Shown here: piece after piece, positions 11,546 through 23,424 of the stretch | Layout: each line of letters begins with the position of its first letter | How positions within the stretch are numbered: position 1 is the stretch's first letter | Origin: Primulina eburnea | Lineage: Eukaryota > Streptophyta > Magnoliopsida > Lamiales > Gesneriaceae | Length of the DNA: 64,000 nucleotides | NCBI RefSeq assembly: GCF_022965805.1 | Contig: NW_027331648.1 | Span: 310,001 to 374,000 of the forward strand | Direction of reading: 5' to 3' | Made by a program: the position numbers and the translations under genes | Notes under the pieces: model-generated | What the model was told of the DNA's origin: nothing | The model's database searches: none | What the model saw: only the letters and a program-made list of their open reading frames with translations

Positions 11546-12479
11546 CTGCTGTGTCAAACTTTCTAGACAACTTTATTTAATGTTTCTACACTACTTTTCT
11601 TGTATTTTATTGTTTATATAATGCATTGTAAGGGGGATGAACGAATAATCATTGATGAATATGAAAATTGCTTGAGTTTATTCTCAAATTTTCAAAGCTT
11701 TTAGCTTTGTTCTTCAAAAGAAGAAAACCAAATCAAACTTATCAAAGATTTTCATCTTTGTGGCGTTTGTCGATTGTTTTTCGCTCGGATTGTCAAAACA
11801 AGATCTTTGAAGGTTCGTTTGAAATTCAATTGTTCTTAGCGTTGATGTTTGTTGCTAAGTGTTAATCGCTTAGAGGTGAATATCACAAATCGTTACTTGT
11901 TTCAAAAGATCGGGACAATAAATCGATCCTTATTTTTTATTGAGTCGAGGGTGCGATTTCGATAATCGTGTTTGCTTCTCATTCGTACTTGGATTCTTAT
12001 CAGTTCAACAGTTGAATCTTGCATAGGATAGGTAGGTATTATCCTTTGAACCTTTCCTTGTGAAAGCATAACAATTCACTGGTTGACAGTAGACATGATG
12101 TCTTTGAACTGTACAGCCGTTTGTGTGAATTAAGATATACTTCACACAAGACTCTTCCTAATATTATTCAGTTCTCATGATTGTGTTCGTTTTGGCCATG
12201 AACACACTCCTGGTTCTGCAAGAGGGTTTAGAATTGAGCCCTGCAATTCCTTTGAAGCGGCCCCACTTCTCTCTCACATAGGTGATTCTATATTGCTTCT
12301 TATCAGAATCATTAAAAGCCGTAAGCTTATCCTCAACATTCACTGTTTCATAATAGGAATGGATTAGGGATAACCCCCACAGTGATTCTCCAAATTAGTG
12401 CGATTAGGTTTTCCCATTGAACCTAGTTTTTGGGATTCCAGTCAGCGTAGGTTGGGGTTTCCTTCACACCAATTTATTC

Positions 12480-14961
12480 TATAGGCTTGAGCCTCATTCC
12501 CCTTGACATTTTCGCAACTAACTCTCTGTTTAACCCTTTGGTTAGCGGATCCGCTATATTATCCTTTGACTTTACATATTCAACAGAGATAACCCCAGTT
12601 GAGAGCAGTTATCTAATGGTATTATGTCTACGACGTATATGCCTAAACTTACCATTATACATATTATTTTGCGCCCTACCAATCACAGATTGGCTATCAC
12701 AATGTATACATATAGCCGGCACATGTTTTTCCCATCCTGGAACATCTTCTAGAAAATGACGCAGCCATTCAGCCTCTTCACCACACTTGTCAAGAGCTAT
12801 GAACTCAGATTACTATTACAGTTTGTTTAGAAGACTTCCACGCAATAGCTGCACCTCCTAAAGTGAATACAAATCCACTTGTAGATTTTGAATCTTTCAT
12901 ATCAGATATCCAATTTGCATCACTGTACCCTTCAATAACAGCAGGATATATGGTATAGTGCAGCCCATGATCACGAGTGTACCTTAAGTATCTTAGCAAT
13001 CTGATAATTGCTTTCCAGTGTTCAACTCCTGGATTACTCGTGAATCTACTCAATTTGCTTACTGCATAGGCTATGTCTGGTCTTGTACAACTCATTAAGT
13101 ACATCAGACTTCCAATGACTCGAGAGTATTTTAATTGAGACATACTCTCCCCTCGATTCTTTGATAGATGTTGACTGGTATCTATCGGGGTTCTAGCCAA
13201 TGCAGAGTCATCGTTATTGAATTTCTCAAGTATTTTGTCAACATAATGTGACTGACTTAGGACTAGCCCTTCTGATGTTCTATGGATTTTAATTCCAAGG
13301 ATTACATCGGCTAAGCCCAAATCTTTCATGTCAAATCTTGAGTTCAATAACTTCTTGGTGGATTTGATCATCTTATCATTACTACCAATGATAAGTATGT
13401 CATCTACGTAAAGACATAAAATGACATATCTAAATTCAGTGTTCTTTATGTATACACATTTGTCACATTCACTGAATTTAAATCCACTTTCTATCATGGC
13501 CTTATCAAATTTTTCGTGTCATTGATTTGGTGCTTGTTTTAAGCCATACAGAGGCTTCACCAGTTTACATACCTTATTTTCTTGCCCAGTCGCAGAAAAT
13601 CCCTCAGGTTGTTCCATGTAAATTTCCTCTTCTAAATCTCCATTTAGAAAAGCTGTCTTTATGTCCATTTGGTGTACTTCAAGATTCCGCAAGGCGGCAA
13701 TCGCAAGTATCACACGAATAGATGTTATTCTCGATACAGGAGAATATGTGTCAAAGTAATCAAGCCCTTCACGTTGATGGTAACCTTTAATTACCAATCT
13801 GGCTTTATACTTATCTATGGTTCCATCTGATTTCATTTTCTTTTTGAAAACCCATTTACAGCCTAGTGGTTTACTTCCCGGAGGAAGATTTACTAATTCT
13901 CACGTATGGTTTTGTAAAATGGATTCCATTTCGGAATGGATAGCCTCTTTCCATAGAGGTCCCTCAGATGAACAAATTGCTTCCTTGAAGCTTTGAGGTT
14001 CACTTTCCATCATGAAAGTGGTGAAATCCGGACCAAAGGATTTCTCAGTCCTAGCTCTCTTACTACGTCTAGGTTCAGTATCTTGTGTTCTTGATCAATT
14101 GTCTCATACAATCTTTTGGATGAACTTGGTTCTTCCTTAGATTTGTATGGAAACATGTGTTCAAAGAACGAAGCATTTCTTGATTCCATTATCGTATTCT
14201 TATGAATATCAGGTATTTGAGATTCATGTACAAGGAAACGATACGCGGTACTGTTTTGAACATATCCAATTAAAATACAATCCACATTTTTTGGTCCTAT
14301 CTTTACTTTCTTTGGAGTGGGTACTGCTACCTTGGCAAGACACCCCCACACTCGCAAGTATTGGTAGGAATGACTTCTACCTTTTCATAACTCATATGGA
14401 CTTTTATCTTGCTTCTTTCGGGGCACCTTATTTAAAAGTAATTTGCTGTTAGAACAGCTTCCCCCCACATGTTTTGTGGTAAACCAGAACTTAATAGCAA
14501 CGCATTCATCATTTCTTTTCATGTGCGATTCTTTCTCTCTGCAATGCCATTTTGCTGAGGAGAATAAGGTGCAGTTCTTTCGTGTTTGATCCCATGTTGA
14601 GCACAAAACTCAGCAAATGGTGATTCATATTCACCTCCACGATCACTTCTTAGCACCTTAATTTTCTTGCTAAGTTGATTTTCAACTTCACTCTTATATT
14701 GGACAAATTTTTCAATAGCTTCATCCTTGCTTTTGAGAGATACACATAACAAAATTTTGTGCTATCGTCAACAAAAGTAATGAAGTATTTATTTCCACCA
14801 CGAGTTTGTACACCTTTTAAATCACATACATCACTGTGAATTATATCAACTGGTTCACTATTTCTTTCAATAGTTCGAAAAGATGATCTCGTTAGTTTTG
14901 CCTCAACACAAGTTTCACATTTGTGTTGTTTATCAATTTGGAATGCAGGAATGCTTTTCAT
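12480..14961 (-). pseudogene. Copia-1 integrase, reverse transcriptase and RNase H (broken)
   Basis: On the minus strand the integrase core (HSDVCDL, FITFVDDSTKF, DRGGEYESPF, PYSPQQNGIAERKNRT) occupies about 14960-14520. Reverse transcriptase follows at about 13840-12950, with YKARLVIKGYHQREGLDY, KTAFLNGDLEEEIYMEQPEG, LYGLKQAP and the catalytic [10 protein letters not shown]. RNase H follows, with ADPLTKGLNREL near 12530. The frame is broken between integrase parts (around 14650-14750 and 14385), between the two reverse transcriptase halves near 13510, and by stops in RNase H near 12800 and 12620. The domain content is firm and the protein is dead. Confidence 0.92.
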
Positions 14962-15012
14962 GTTAATTAATCTACGAATTGTATCATAATTAACGTGTCC
15001 AAGTCTACCATG

Positions 15013-16392
15013 TCATAAACAAGAAGACTCAAGCAAGTAAGCAAAAGTGTTAACTTTATTGATCACGGGTTTAATAGCCATTACATTTAATTTGAACAAA
15101 CCATTACAAACATAACATTTGCCTACAAACATTCCACTCTTTAACAAAACCACCTTATCTGACTCGAAGACAATGCGGAAACCATGCTTGTTAAGAAGCG
15201 ACCCGGACACCAAGTTCTTGCGAATGTCCGGTACATACAACACATTGTTTAGAGTCAGTTCTTTTCCAGATGTCATCTTCAGAATAACTTTCCCTTGACC
15301 CTTGATTTCAGAAGTAGCGGAATTTCCCATGAATAGTTTTTCATCATTCTCAGATTCCTCAAGAGTAGCAAACATCTCCTTGTCCGAGCAAACATGGCGA
15401 GTGGCACCAGTGTCAATCCACCACTCCCTTGGGTTAGAACCCACAAGATTAACCTCTGATATTACGGCACAGAGATTCATACTCGAAACCTCTTGAGATA
15501 TGTTCTCGACTACATTCACCTCGCGATTTCTCCTTGGCTTCTTACACTCAGATGCCTTGTGACCCATGCCATCACAACTGTAGCATTTTCCCGAGAATTT
15601 CTTCTTTGAAACGCCTCCTTTGGGTCCCATGTTCAACCTTTTGTTTGAGGAAGAAAATGTTATCTTTTTCGAGCTTTGACCATGCTCGACAACGTTTGCC
15701 TTAGCGGCAACAGGAGAAAACAATCGCCTTTCTGAACCCTTGTTGTCTTCTTCGATGCGAAGTCGAACAATGAGTTCTTCAACATTCATCTCCTTTCGCT
15801 TGTGCTTCAAGTAGTTTTTGAAATCCTTCCAAGCTGGTGGTAGCTTCTCAACAATAGCAGCCACTTGGAATGATTCACTCAAAGTCATCCCCTCACCGTG
15901 AATCTCGTGAAGAATCACTTGGAGTTCTTGAACTTGGCTGATAACCGGCTTTGAATCCACCATTTTAAAGTCCAGAAACCGACCAACAAGAAACTTCTTG
16001 GCTCCGGCATCCTCGGTTTTGTATTTTCTTTCAAGGGATTCCCACAGCTCTTTAGCCGTTTTCTTTTCGCAAAACACGTTGTAGAGCGAATCTGCCAATC
16101 CGTTTAGTACATAGTTTCGGCACAAGAAATCAGAATGATTCCATGCCTCAACCGCACTAACAGATTCAACATCTCCATCACCCTCGTTGAGTTTAGGAGC
16201 ATCCTCAGTGAGGAATCTAGCCAGGTTCAGCATCGTCAAGTAAAACAGCATCTTCTGCTGCCACCTTTTGAAGTCCACACCAGTAAACTTCTCGGGTTTT
16301 TCACCCACAGCAGCACGCGGGGTACCATGATGGACAACTTGAGGAGGGACAACTTGAACAGTTTCCCTTTGCACGTTAGTTTCAGTAGCCAT
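15013..16392 (-). CDS. Copia-1 gag-protease open frame (459 codons)
   Basis: The frame starts [15 protein letters not shown] at 16392. A gag domain fills roughly residues 30-250. A CCHC zinc knuckle ([16 protein letters not shown]) follows near residue 270, then the aspartic protease motif [13 protein letters not shown] near 325 and the start of the pre-integrase region. The frame ends at 15013-15015, where TGA stands in place of the tryptophan codon of the usual LWHGRLGH motif. The same frame continues past it, so this is a single nonsense mutation. The retained gag could still package RNA in principle, which I cannot judge from sequence. Confidence 0.9.
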   Translation of the reverse strand: MATETNVQRETVQVVPPQVVHHGTPRAAVGEKPEKFTGVDFKRWQQKMLFYLTMLNLARFLTEDAPKLNEGDGDVESVSAVEAWNHSDFLCRNYVLNGLADSLYNVFCEKKTAKELWESLERKYKTEDAGAKKFLVGRFLDFKMVDSKPVISQVQELQVILHEIHGEGMTLSESFQVAAIVEKLPPAWKDFKNYLKHKRKEMNVEELIVRLRIEEDNKGSERRLFSPVAAKANVVEHGQSSKKITFSSSNKRLNMGPKGGVSKKKFSGKCYSCDGMGHKASECKKPRRNREVNVVENISQEVSSMNLCAVISEVNLVGSNPREWWIDTGATRHVCSDKEMFATLEESENDEKLFMGNSATSEIKGQGKVILKMTSGKELTLNNVLYVPDIRKNLVSGSLLNKHGFRIVFESDKVVLLKSGMFVGKCYVCNGLFKLNVMAIKPVINKVNTFAYLLESSCL

Positions 16393-16432
16393 ATCTGAAA
16401 CAAAGCTCGTTATACGTAATCTGTTTTAATAT

Positions 16433-17327
16433 TGTTATATTATGTATATGCACAAAAAAAAGGTAAACGAGAACAGTGAACTATTATTGCGAACAAAAAA
16501 AATGCACAATGCTTAAAATAACGCAAACCGAGGCCTGTATGTAATACAGTGTCATTAAAACAGATTCGTCCCCTCCGGTGTGTGCTGCGAGGATGAACGT
16601 GGACGTCTGTTTCCCAGGATACAACGGAAAACCAGTAGTACCGTAGCACAAGGCACCACCACGGCGAACCGAGAAAGTACCTGAACTTTATCACGAGACA
16701 GAGTAACGATAGAGGAGTAGCAGCCGGTGGCAGCAGCAGCAGCCGAGATAGGATAGCAGAAGAAAGCTTCGAAAATCTGAGAGTGCGGGTGAGTGTGTTG
16801 GACTATTTGATGGAGTTGAGGCTGCCTCTATTTATAGGCACTCCGGTTCCACATGACTGAAACTGTTGGTCATTCGAAAGGCCAAAGGCCAGCCCAGCTG
16901 AAGCACCAACCATCACCCAGCTGGAGCACCAACAGTCCCGCAAGCCATATGAAGAGTCAGGCAGCTGGAAGGTCATTCATAACTGAAATTTCGAAAAAGA
17001 AAATTAGCAAAAGCCAGGTTAACTTTGGTGGGAAATTTTGCCTTGATCGGTCCGACATTCGACGCACCCAGGTCGCGCTCGTACGCTTGCACACAAGTCA
17101 AGTCTTTTTCCACTGCAAATCGGGCCCATGATTTGCACCCCCTGCGCCGGCGGGCGCGAGACAAAGCCTCTTGACCAATCTTACTTACACCTCTACAAAG
17201 TGTAGATCAATATAAGCTCACCAATGCCTTGTTCTTTTTCCTATGTGGGACAATTCCCACTTACCATCCACTAACTTGTCCAATTTCTCATTCAAATGGA
17301 CCAAGCCCAATACACATAAGTCCAACA
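16433..17327 (-). repeat. Copia-1 5' LTR
   Basis: It pairs with 10111-11004 and ends CAACA at the TGTAA target duplication. Its last two bases were reused in the target site of the MITE at 17334. Only 40 bases separate it from the gag start codon. Confidence 0.93.
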
Positions 17328-17333
17328 TGTAAC

Positions 17334-17880
17334 TAGGGGTGTTCATCGGTCGGTTCGGTTTGGTTTTCGATTTTTTATTTCGGTTTTTTCGGTTTTACAA
17401 ATATATAATCCGATATCCGAACCATTTTTCTTCGGTTCGGTTCGGTTTCTACCGAAATGGTTTGGTCATTTCGGTCGGTTATTTCGGTTTTGATACAATT
17501 ATTTAAATTAATAATATAAATATATTATAAAATATAATATGTTATTTTTTAAATGATTTTTTAGTAAAATATTTAAATATAAAGTACAAATGAATTACAT
17601 AAACAACAATCAACTAAGTATTATTCAAAATAATTCTTCATTCACTAATATCATCTCAATAAATAATATAAAATAAAAATAACATTATTAATTTAATTAA
17701 ATTTCGGTTTTTTCGGTCGGTTCGGTTTTGACATTTATAATCCGAAACCGAACCAAATTAATTTCGGGTTAACACTTATATCCGAATTATAAAATTCGGT
17801 TTTCGGTTCGGTTTAGTGTTCGGTTTTTTCGGTTTGGATTTTCCGTTTTTTCAGTTTTATCCGAAGTTTGAACACCCCTA
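17334..17880. mobile_element. hAT-like MITE, rich in CGGTTCGGTTT repeats
   Basis: The 547-bp element has terminal inverted repeats TAGGGGTGTTCA and TGAACACCCCTA. Perfect 8-bp target duplications CATGTAAC lie at 17326-17333 and 17881-17888, the length expected for hAT. The interior is noncoding and full of TTCGGTT motifs on both sides of an AT-rich centre. Confidence 0.92.
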
Positions 17881-17888
17881 CATGTAAC

Positions 17889-18479
17889 ACCAGCACAACG
17901 TTGATTAAAAATTTGTTAAAGAATCAAGATCTCTTCTAGATAGCTTTAACCGAATTTGTATAAGGCCACATTAGACAACAAACTTCTTTGTCTGTTCTTC
18001 ACACGAAAAAAAGTTTTAACTCTTGTTTGCTAATAGTGCCACTAAACAGAACATTTCATTTCCACCTCGTGTCCAAAACTCGAGGTCACTGAAATTCATC
18101 AACGATTTACATGACAATTAGATTGAATTCATCAGGTCAACTATGAAGCTGTTGTGAGACATCTTGCAGATACCATGGACACCAAAACCTCTTCATTTTG
18201 AGGCATAGCAGCTACATTCCATGATTCAACAGCACATATCAAACAATCCAGTCAGTTTAAGAATTAGATTCTTTAAATTAACAACTTACATGATAATTAG
18301 ATTTCATCAGGTTAACTATGAAAATGAAAAGTAGCAAAAAAGACCAAGATAGCCGAACTCGGAATTTGTATGAAACAGTACAAAATCTAAAATAAACTTG
18401 AACTGAATGGCAATCAATGATTCAGTATTTTAACAAATAAACATGACAAACACTTGTAACAGCTATAAATAAATCAGAC
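17889..18479. other. ABCI10 pseudogene intron, right of Copia-1
   Basis: This is the original continuation of the sequence that ends at 10110. AT-rich, no other signal seen. Confidence 0.6.
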
Positions 18480-18566
18480 TTGATGGTCGAGATTCTGAAA
18501 CACAAAGCTCCTTGACTTGTTCACGAGCAAAATCCTGCCACTTGGATTCAATAATCCACCTAAAAT
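18480..18566 (-). pseudogene. ABCI10-like pseudogene, Q-loop exon
   Basis: The 87-bp exon has clean AG and GT borders and reads LGGLLNPSGRILL and SFVFQNLDHQ on the minus strand. It covers the segment after Walker A up to the Q-loop and would splice in phase to the exon at 9605-9737. Compared with the family pattern FVFQNPDHQ, a proline is replaced by leucine. The Walker A exon that should lie upstream is not found before Copia-2 begins at 18854. Confidence 0.85.
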
Positions 18567-18853
18567 CTGCATAAATTGCAGAAAACAAATATAACACCTA
18601 TTTCTGATCCACAAAAATTACAGGCTCGGAAGTCAAAGAAAGCAGAATAATAAATGGACAAAACAATAACTAAGATGTAAAAAAATAAGGCACCAAGCAT
18701 AATACTAGAGTAAACAATATATCGAGTTCGAATATGAACTATAAGCTATAAAAATTTCATCCCAAAGCTATTAATTTCACTAAAAAATAACATTATCAAA
18801 AACTGCACACAGGAGAACAAAACAATCTAAATTTTTAAAAAAAGGGTGTTGAA
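18567..18853. other. ABCI10 upstream intron remnant before Copia-2
   Basis: AT-rich sequence with no recognisable exon. The transposon at 18854 cuts off whatever lay upstream. Confidence 0.5.
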
Positions 18854-19296
18854 TGTCGGCAAAGTGGGAAGGGGGGGACCAATGACCAGTCAAAGGAAAT
18901 GACAGCAAAACGTGGGATGCGCAAAAATTTCGTGGAAATATGAATACGCGTTTTTAACGCGTATTCACACGGTCAAAGGGTTCTATAAATAGAGCTCCCC
19001 CCCTTCATTCTGAAATCATCCCTTCTTCGAGTTTTCTCTCATCTTATAAGCATTTGAGTGCTTAGTTCTATAATATTTGTGAGGTGTTTTGTTCTCCTGT
19101 ATTAAGAGAGTGTGTGTTCTCTTTGGAAACACAGTGAGTGAGTTGTAGACCACAAAATATTATAGTGGAATTCTTTTCATCTTGTCCGTGATTTTTATCC
19201 TAATAATTTTTAAGGGTTTTCCACGTAAATCTCGGTGTCCAGTTTATTCTTTATTTTCGGATTTTATTATCTCGAATTCCGCACATGGGACCAACA
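18854..19296 (+). repeat. Copia-2 5' LTR
   Basis: It starts TGTCGGCAAAG and ends GGGACCAACA. A TATA-type box TCTATAAATAGAGC lies near 18983, about 130 bp into the LTR. Confidence 0.9.
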
Positions 19297-19298
19297 AG

Positions 19299-19313
19299 TG
19301 GTATCAGAGCCTT
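19299..19313 (+). promoter_or_regulatory. Copia-2 primer binding site (initiator methionine tRNA)
   Basis: TGGTATCAGAGCC lies two bases after the 5' LTR. It is complementary to the 3' end of plant tRNA-iMet, the standard primer for these elements. Confidence 0.92.
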
Positions 19314-19452
19314 GGTTTAAAATTTCTTAAAATTCTGAGTATGCTCTGTGGTTGCAGCCTAGACCGATCTTCCACATCAGAAAAGATTTTTTGAGATTTT
19401 TTATTTAAGGCGAGATTATTTTATCCGGTCTACTAAAATTGTTGTAGACATA

Positions 19453-20717
19453 ATGGCGGGAAGGTACGAGATAGCAAAATTCAATGGAAGCAATTTTATG
19501 CTATGGAAAATAAAGATACAAGCAGCTTTAAGAAAGAAAAATTGCTTGGCGGCTATTGGAGATAGACCGGTGGAGATTACGGATGATAGAAAGTGGAATG
19601 AGATGAATGATAATGCTGTTGCAAATTTACACTTGGCTATAGCTGACGAAGTTTTGTCAAGTATCTCTGAGTTAAAAACAGCCAAAGTTATCTGGGATAC
19701 TCTGACAAAGATGTACGAGGTCAATTCGCTACACAACATGATTTTCCTAAAGAGAAGGCTTTATACTCTTCGGATGGCGGAATCCTCATCGATGACCGAC
19801 CATATCAATACACTAAATACTCTATTTGCCCAACTCACTTCCATGGGGCATAAAATAGGGGAAAATGAACGTGCGGAGCTTCAACTTCAAAGTCTACCAG
19901 ATTCATATGATCAACTTATCATCAACATTACCAACAATATTCTTATGGCTTTCTAAGATTCGACAATGTCTTAACTGCGGTTCTCGGAGAAGAAAGCCAG
20001 CGCAAGAATAAGGAAGACAGGTTGGTAACTTCGAAGCAGGCAGAGGCTTTGCCGATGATAAGAGGAAGATTTATGGATCGTGACTTCAGTGGGAGTCAAA
20101 GGCGAGGTAGATCAAAGTCAAGAAGTAAGAAGAAAAATATTTACTGCTTTAAATGTGACGGTAAAGGGCACTTCAATAAAGAGTGTGCGAGTATTGATAA
20201 AAGTTCTCAAGGAAATGTGGCTAGTACTTCAGGCAGTGGTGAAATATTATTCAGCGAAGCAGCAACTGTTACAGAAGGCAGACACAAATTTTGTGACACA
20301 TGGATAATGGATTCAGGAGCGATGTGGCATATGACGTCTCAGAGAGAATGGTTTGATCATTATGAACCAATCTCAGGAGAATCTGTATTCATGGTAAATG
20401 ATCATGCCTTGGAAATTGCTGGGGTCGGTACTATCAAAATTAAAATGTTTGATGGCACCATTCGCACCATACAGGAGGTACGACATGTGAAAGGACTGAC
20501 GAAAAATATTTTGTCCTTGGGGCAATTGGATGACATCGGGTGCAAAACTCGGATCGAGAACGGGATCATGAAAATTGTGAAGGGCGCACTTGTGGTTATG
20601 AAGGCAGGAAAAGGTTGCTGCAAATCTGTATGTACTTTTGGGAGAAACACACAAGGAGGCAGAACTAGCTGTTGCGTCAAATGGTTCAGGAGAAGAATTA
20701 ACAGTGTTATGGCATAA
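19453..20717 (+). pseudogene. Copia-2 gag and protease (frameshifted)
   Basis: Gag begins MAGRYEIAKFNGSNFMLWKI at 19453 and breaks by frameshift near 19955. The second part holds the zinc knuckle CFKCDGKGHFNKEC near 20145-20185 and the protease motif WIMDSGAMWHMTS near 20300-20340. A second frameshift near 20620-20640 leads into the integrase frame. Confidence 0.9.
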
Positions 20718-23348
20718 AAGGCTCGGGCATATGTCAGAACGGGGTTTGAAAATTCTCTCAGAACGGAAGCTGTTGCCGGGACTTACAAAAGTGTCACTAC
20801 CCTTTTGTGAGCACTGTGTTACCAGTAAACAACACAGATTAAAGTTTGGCACTTCTACTGCCAGGAGCAAAAGCATATTGGAGCTGATTCATTCGGATGT
20901 TTGGCAAGCACCAGTTGTATCCCTAGGAGGAGCGAGATACTTTGTCTCGTTCATTGATGATTTCTCTAGGAGATGTTGGGTGTATCCAATCAAGAAGAAA
21001 TCAGATGTTTTCCAAGTCTTCAAAGATTTTAAAGCGCGGGTTGAACTTGATTCAGAAAAGAAAATCAAGTGTCTGAGTACTGACAATGGAGGAGAATATA
21101 GCAGTGACGAGTTTGATGCATATTGTCAACATGAGGGCATCAAAAGACAATTCACGACGGCTTACACACCTCAACAAAATGGAGTGGCGGAGCGGATGAA
21201 CATGACCTTGTTGGACAGAACAAGAGCTATGTTGAGGACTGCGGGTCTAGAAAAGTCATTTTGGGCGGAAGCAGTCAAAACAACTTGTTATATTATCAAT
21301 CGTTCTCCTTCAGTGGCGATTGATCTGAAGACTCCGATGGAAATGTGGACTGGGAAGCCGACAGATTATTCTCATTTGTACACATTTCGAAGTCCGGTGT
21401 ACGTTCTGTACAATGAGCAAGAAAGATCAAAGTTGGATTCAAAATCCAGAAAATGTATCTTCTTGGGATATGCTGATGGAGTAAAGGGTTTCGCTTGTGG
21501 GATCCTACTGTTCACAAGCTTGTCATCACCAGGGATGTTATCTTCGAGGAAGATAAAGTAAAGGGAGACAAAGGCACACCGAATTCAGAAACTACTATTT
21601 TTCAGGTGGAAAATAAGACGAACGAAGGTCAAGTTTCTTGTGAAGCAGTACCGGAGCACGAAGAACAAGAACATGTTGAGTCTGAAGTTTCCAATGTGAG
21701 GCAGTCAACTCGAGACAGAAGACCACCAGGTTGGCTTTCGGATTATGTCACTGAAAGCAACATTGCATATTGTCAATTATCAGAGGATGGTGAGCCATCG
21801 AGTTTCCACGAGGCTACTCAAAGCTCGAATGTATCTTTGTGGATGATAGCAATGCAAGAAGAGTTGGAGGCATTAGACAGAAATAAAACTTGGGATCTTG
21901 TTACACTACCACGAGGGAGGAAAGCCATTGATAACAGATGAGTCTATAAGATCAAGCGTGATGGCAATAACCAAGTGGAGCGGTATCGTGCTAGATTGGT
22001 GGTAAAAGGGTATGCTCAGAAAGAAGGCATTGACTTCAATGAGATATTTTCTCCTGTGGTTCGGCTTACAACAGTCAGAATAGTGTTGGCAATGTGTGCG
22101 GTGTTTGACCTACATCTAGAACAGCTAGATGTGAAAACGGCATTTCTTCATGGAGATCTTGAAGAAGAAATCTATATGCTCCAGCCAGAAGGTTTTGCGG
22201 AAAAAGGCAAAGAGAACTTGGTTTGCAGGTTGAACAAATCTCTGTACGGTCTCAAACAGGCGCCGAGGTGTTGGTACAAGATATTTGATTCCTATATCAT
22301 GAGCATTGGATACAACAGATTGAGTGCAGACCCTTGTACGTATTTCAAGAGGTTCGGTGATGATTATATCATTTTGCTGTTGTATGTGGACAGCATGTTG
22401 GTAGCAGGCCCCAACAAAGATCAGGTCCAAGGATTGAAGGCACAGTTGGCTAGGGAATTTGATCTGAAGGACTTGAGACCAGCAAACAAGATTCTAGGGA
22501 TGCAAGTTCACCGAGATAGAAGTAACAGAAAGATTTGGCTTTCCCAGAAAAATTATTTAAAGAAAGTCTTGCAACGCTTCAACATGCAAGATAGTAAGCC
22601 AATATCGACCCCTCTTCCTGTTAACTTCAAGTTATCCTCCGAGATGTGTCCTAGCAGTGAAGCAGAGAGGATGGAGATGTCTCGAGTACCATATGCATCA
22701 GCAATGGGAAGTTTGATGTTCGCCATAATCTGTACAAGACCGGACATTGCTCAAGCAGTGGGAGCAGTTAGTCGGTATATGGCGAATCCTGGACGAGAGC
22801 ATTGGAGCACTGTTAAGAGGATCCTTAGATACATTAAGGGTACCTCGTATGCTGCATTATGTTATGGAGGATCGGATTTTACACTCAGGGGCTATGTCGA
22901 TTCAGATTATGCAGGTGATCCTGATAAGAGGAAATCTACTACTGGTTATGTGTTTACACTTGCAGGGGGAGCAGTAAGTTGGGTTTCAAAACTGCAGACA
23001 GTTGTGGCGTTATCTACAACAGAGGCAGAATACATGGCAGCTACTCAACCTTGCAAGGAGGCAATATGGATTAAAAGGTTATTGGAGGAGATCGGACACA
23101 AACAAGAGAATGTTCCTCTGTTTTGTGACAGTCAGAGTGCCTTAAACATCGCAAGGAAACCAGCCTTTCATTCCAGGACGAAACACATTGGAGTACAGTT
23201 TCATTTTGTACGAGAAGTAGAAGAAGAAGGAAGCGTGGATATGCAGAAGATCCATACAAAGGATAACAGAGCTGATTTTCTGACCAAGCCAGTAAACACT
23301 GATAAGTTTGAGTGGTGTAGATCCTCAAGTGGCCTAGCGAAAACGTAA
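20638..23348 (+). pseudogene. Copia-2 integrase, reverse transcriptase and RNase H (broken)
   Basis: The integrase part (20700-21480) has LWHKRLGHMS, FCEHCVTSKQHR, ELIHSDVW, STDNGGEYSSDEF and YTPQQNGVAERM. Reverse transcriptase (21840-22420) has RYRARLVVKGYAQKEG, KTAFLHGDLEEEIYMLQPEG and SLYGLKQAP. Its catalytic box reads LYVDS instead of LYVDD. RNase H runs to 23348 with ALSTTEAEYMAAT, FCDSQSALNIARKP and ADFLTKPVNTDKF. Breaks: a frameshift near 21490, a TGA for tryptophan at 21939-21941, and the lost catalytic aspartate. Confidence 0.92.
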
Positions 23349-23424
23349 GCAGCAGGGAATGGCAAAATTGGAAAGATGTGTGGAGATGTGTTTGATTCTC
23401 AATCAAATCTCCAAGTGGAAGAAA

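Larger units (their letters stand above)
11005..12480 (-). other. Long noncoding 3' internal region of Copia-1
   Basis: About 1.5 kb separates the end of RNase H from the polypurine tract. It has three parts. 12020-12480 resembles the usual Copia tail. 11570-12020 is AT-rich and has a TATA-like TTTATATAATGCA near 11611. 11258-11545 is GC-rich repeat. Part of it may be foreign insertion, but I find no target duplication. Confidence 0.5.
10111..17327 (-). mobile_element. Copia-1, full-length Ty1/copia LTR retrotransposon
   Basis: The 7,217-bp element has two LTRs of about 895 bp and perfect 5-bp target duplications TGTAA at 10106-10110 and 17328-17332. Domain order on the minus strand is gag, protease, integrase, reverse transcriptase, RNase H, which defines Copia. 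A purine-rich tract adjoins the 3' LTR at 11005. Stops and frame breaks in pol make it non-autonomous. It sits in an intron of the ABCI10 pseudogene. Confidence 0.95.

Noticed and set aside
11254..11570. Two overlapping alanine- and arginine-rich open frames on the minus strand
   Set aside because: They come from the GC-rich repeat block of Copia-1. They have no domain and the frames are a by-product of composition.
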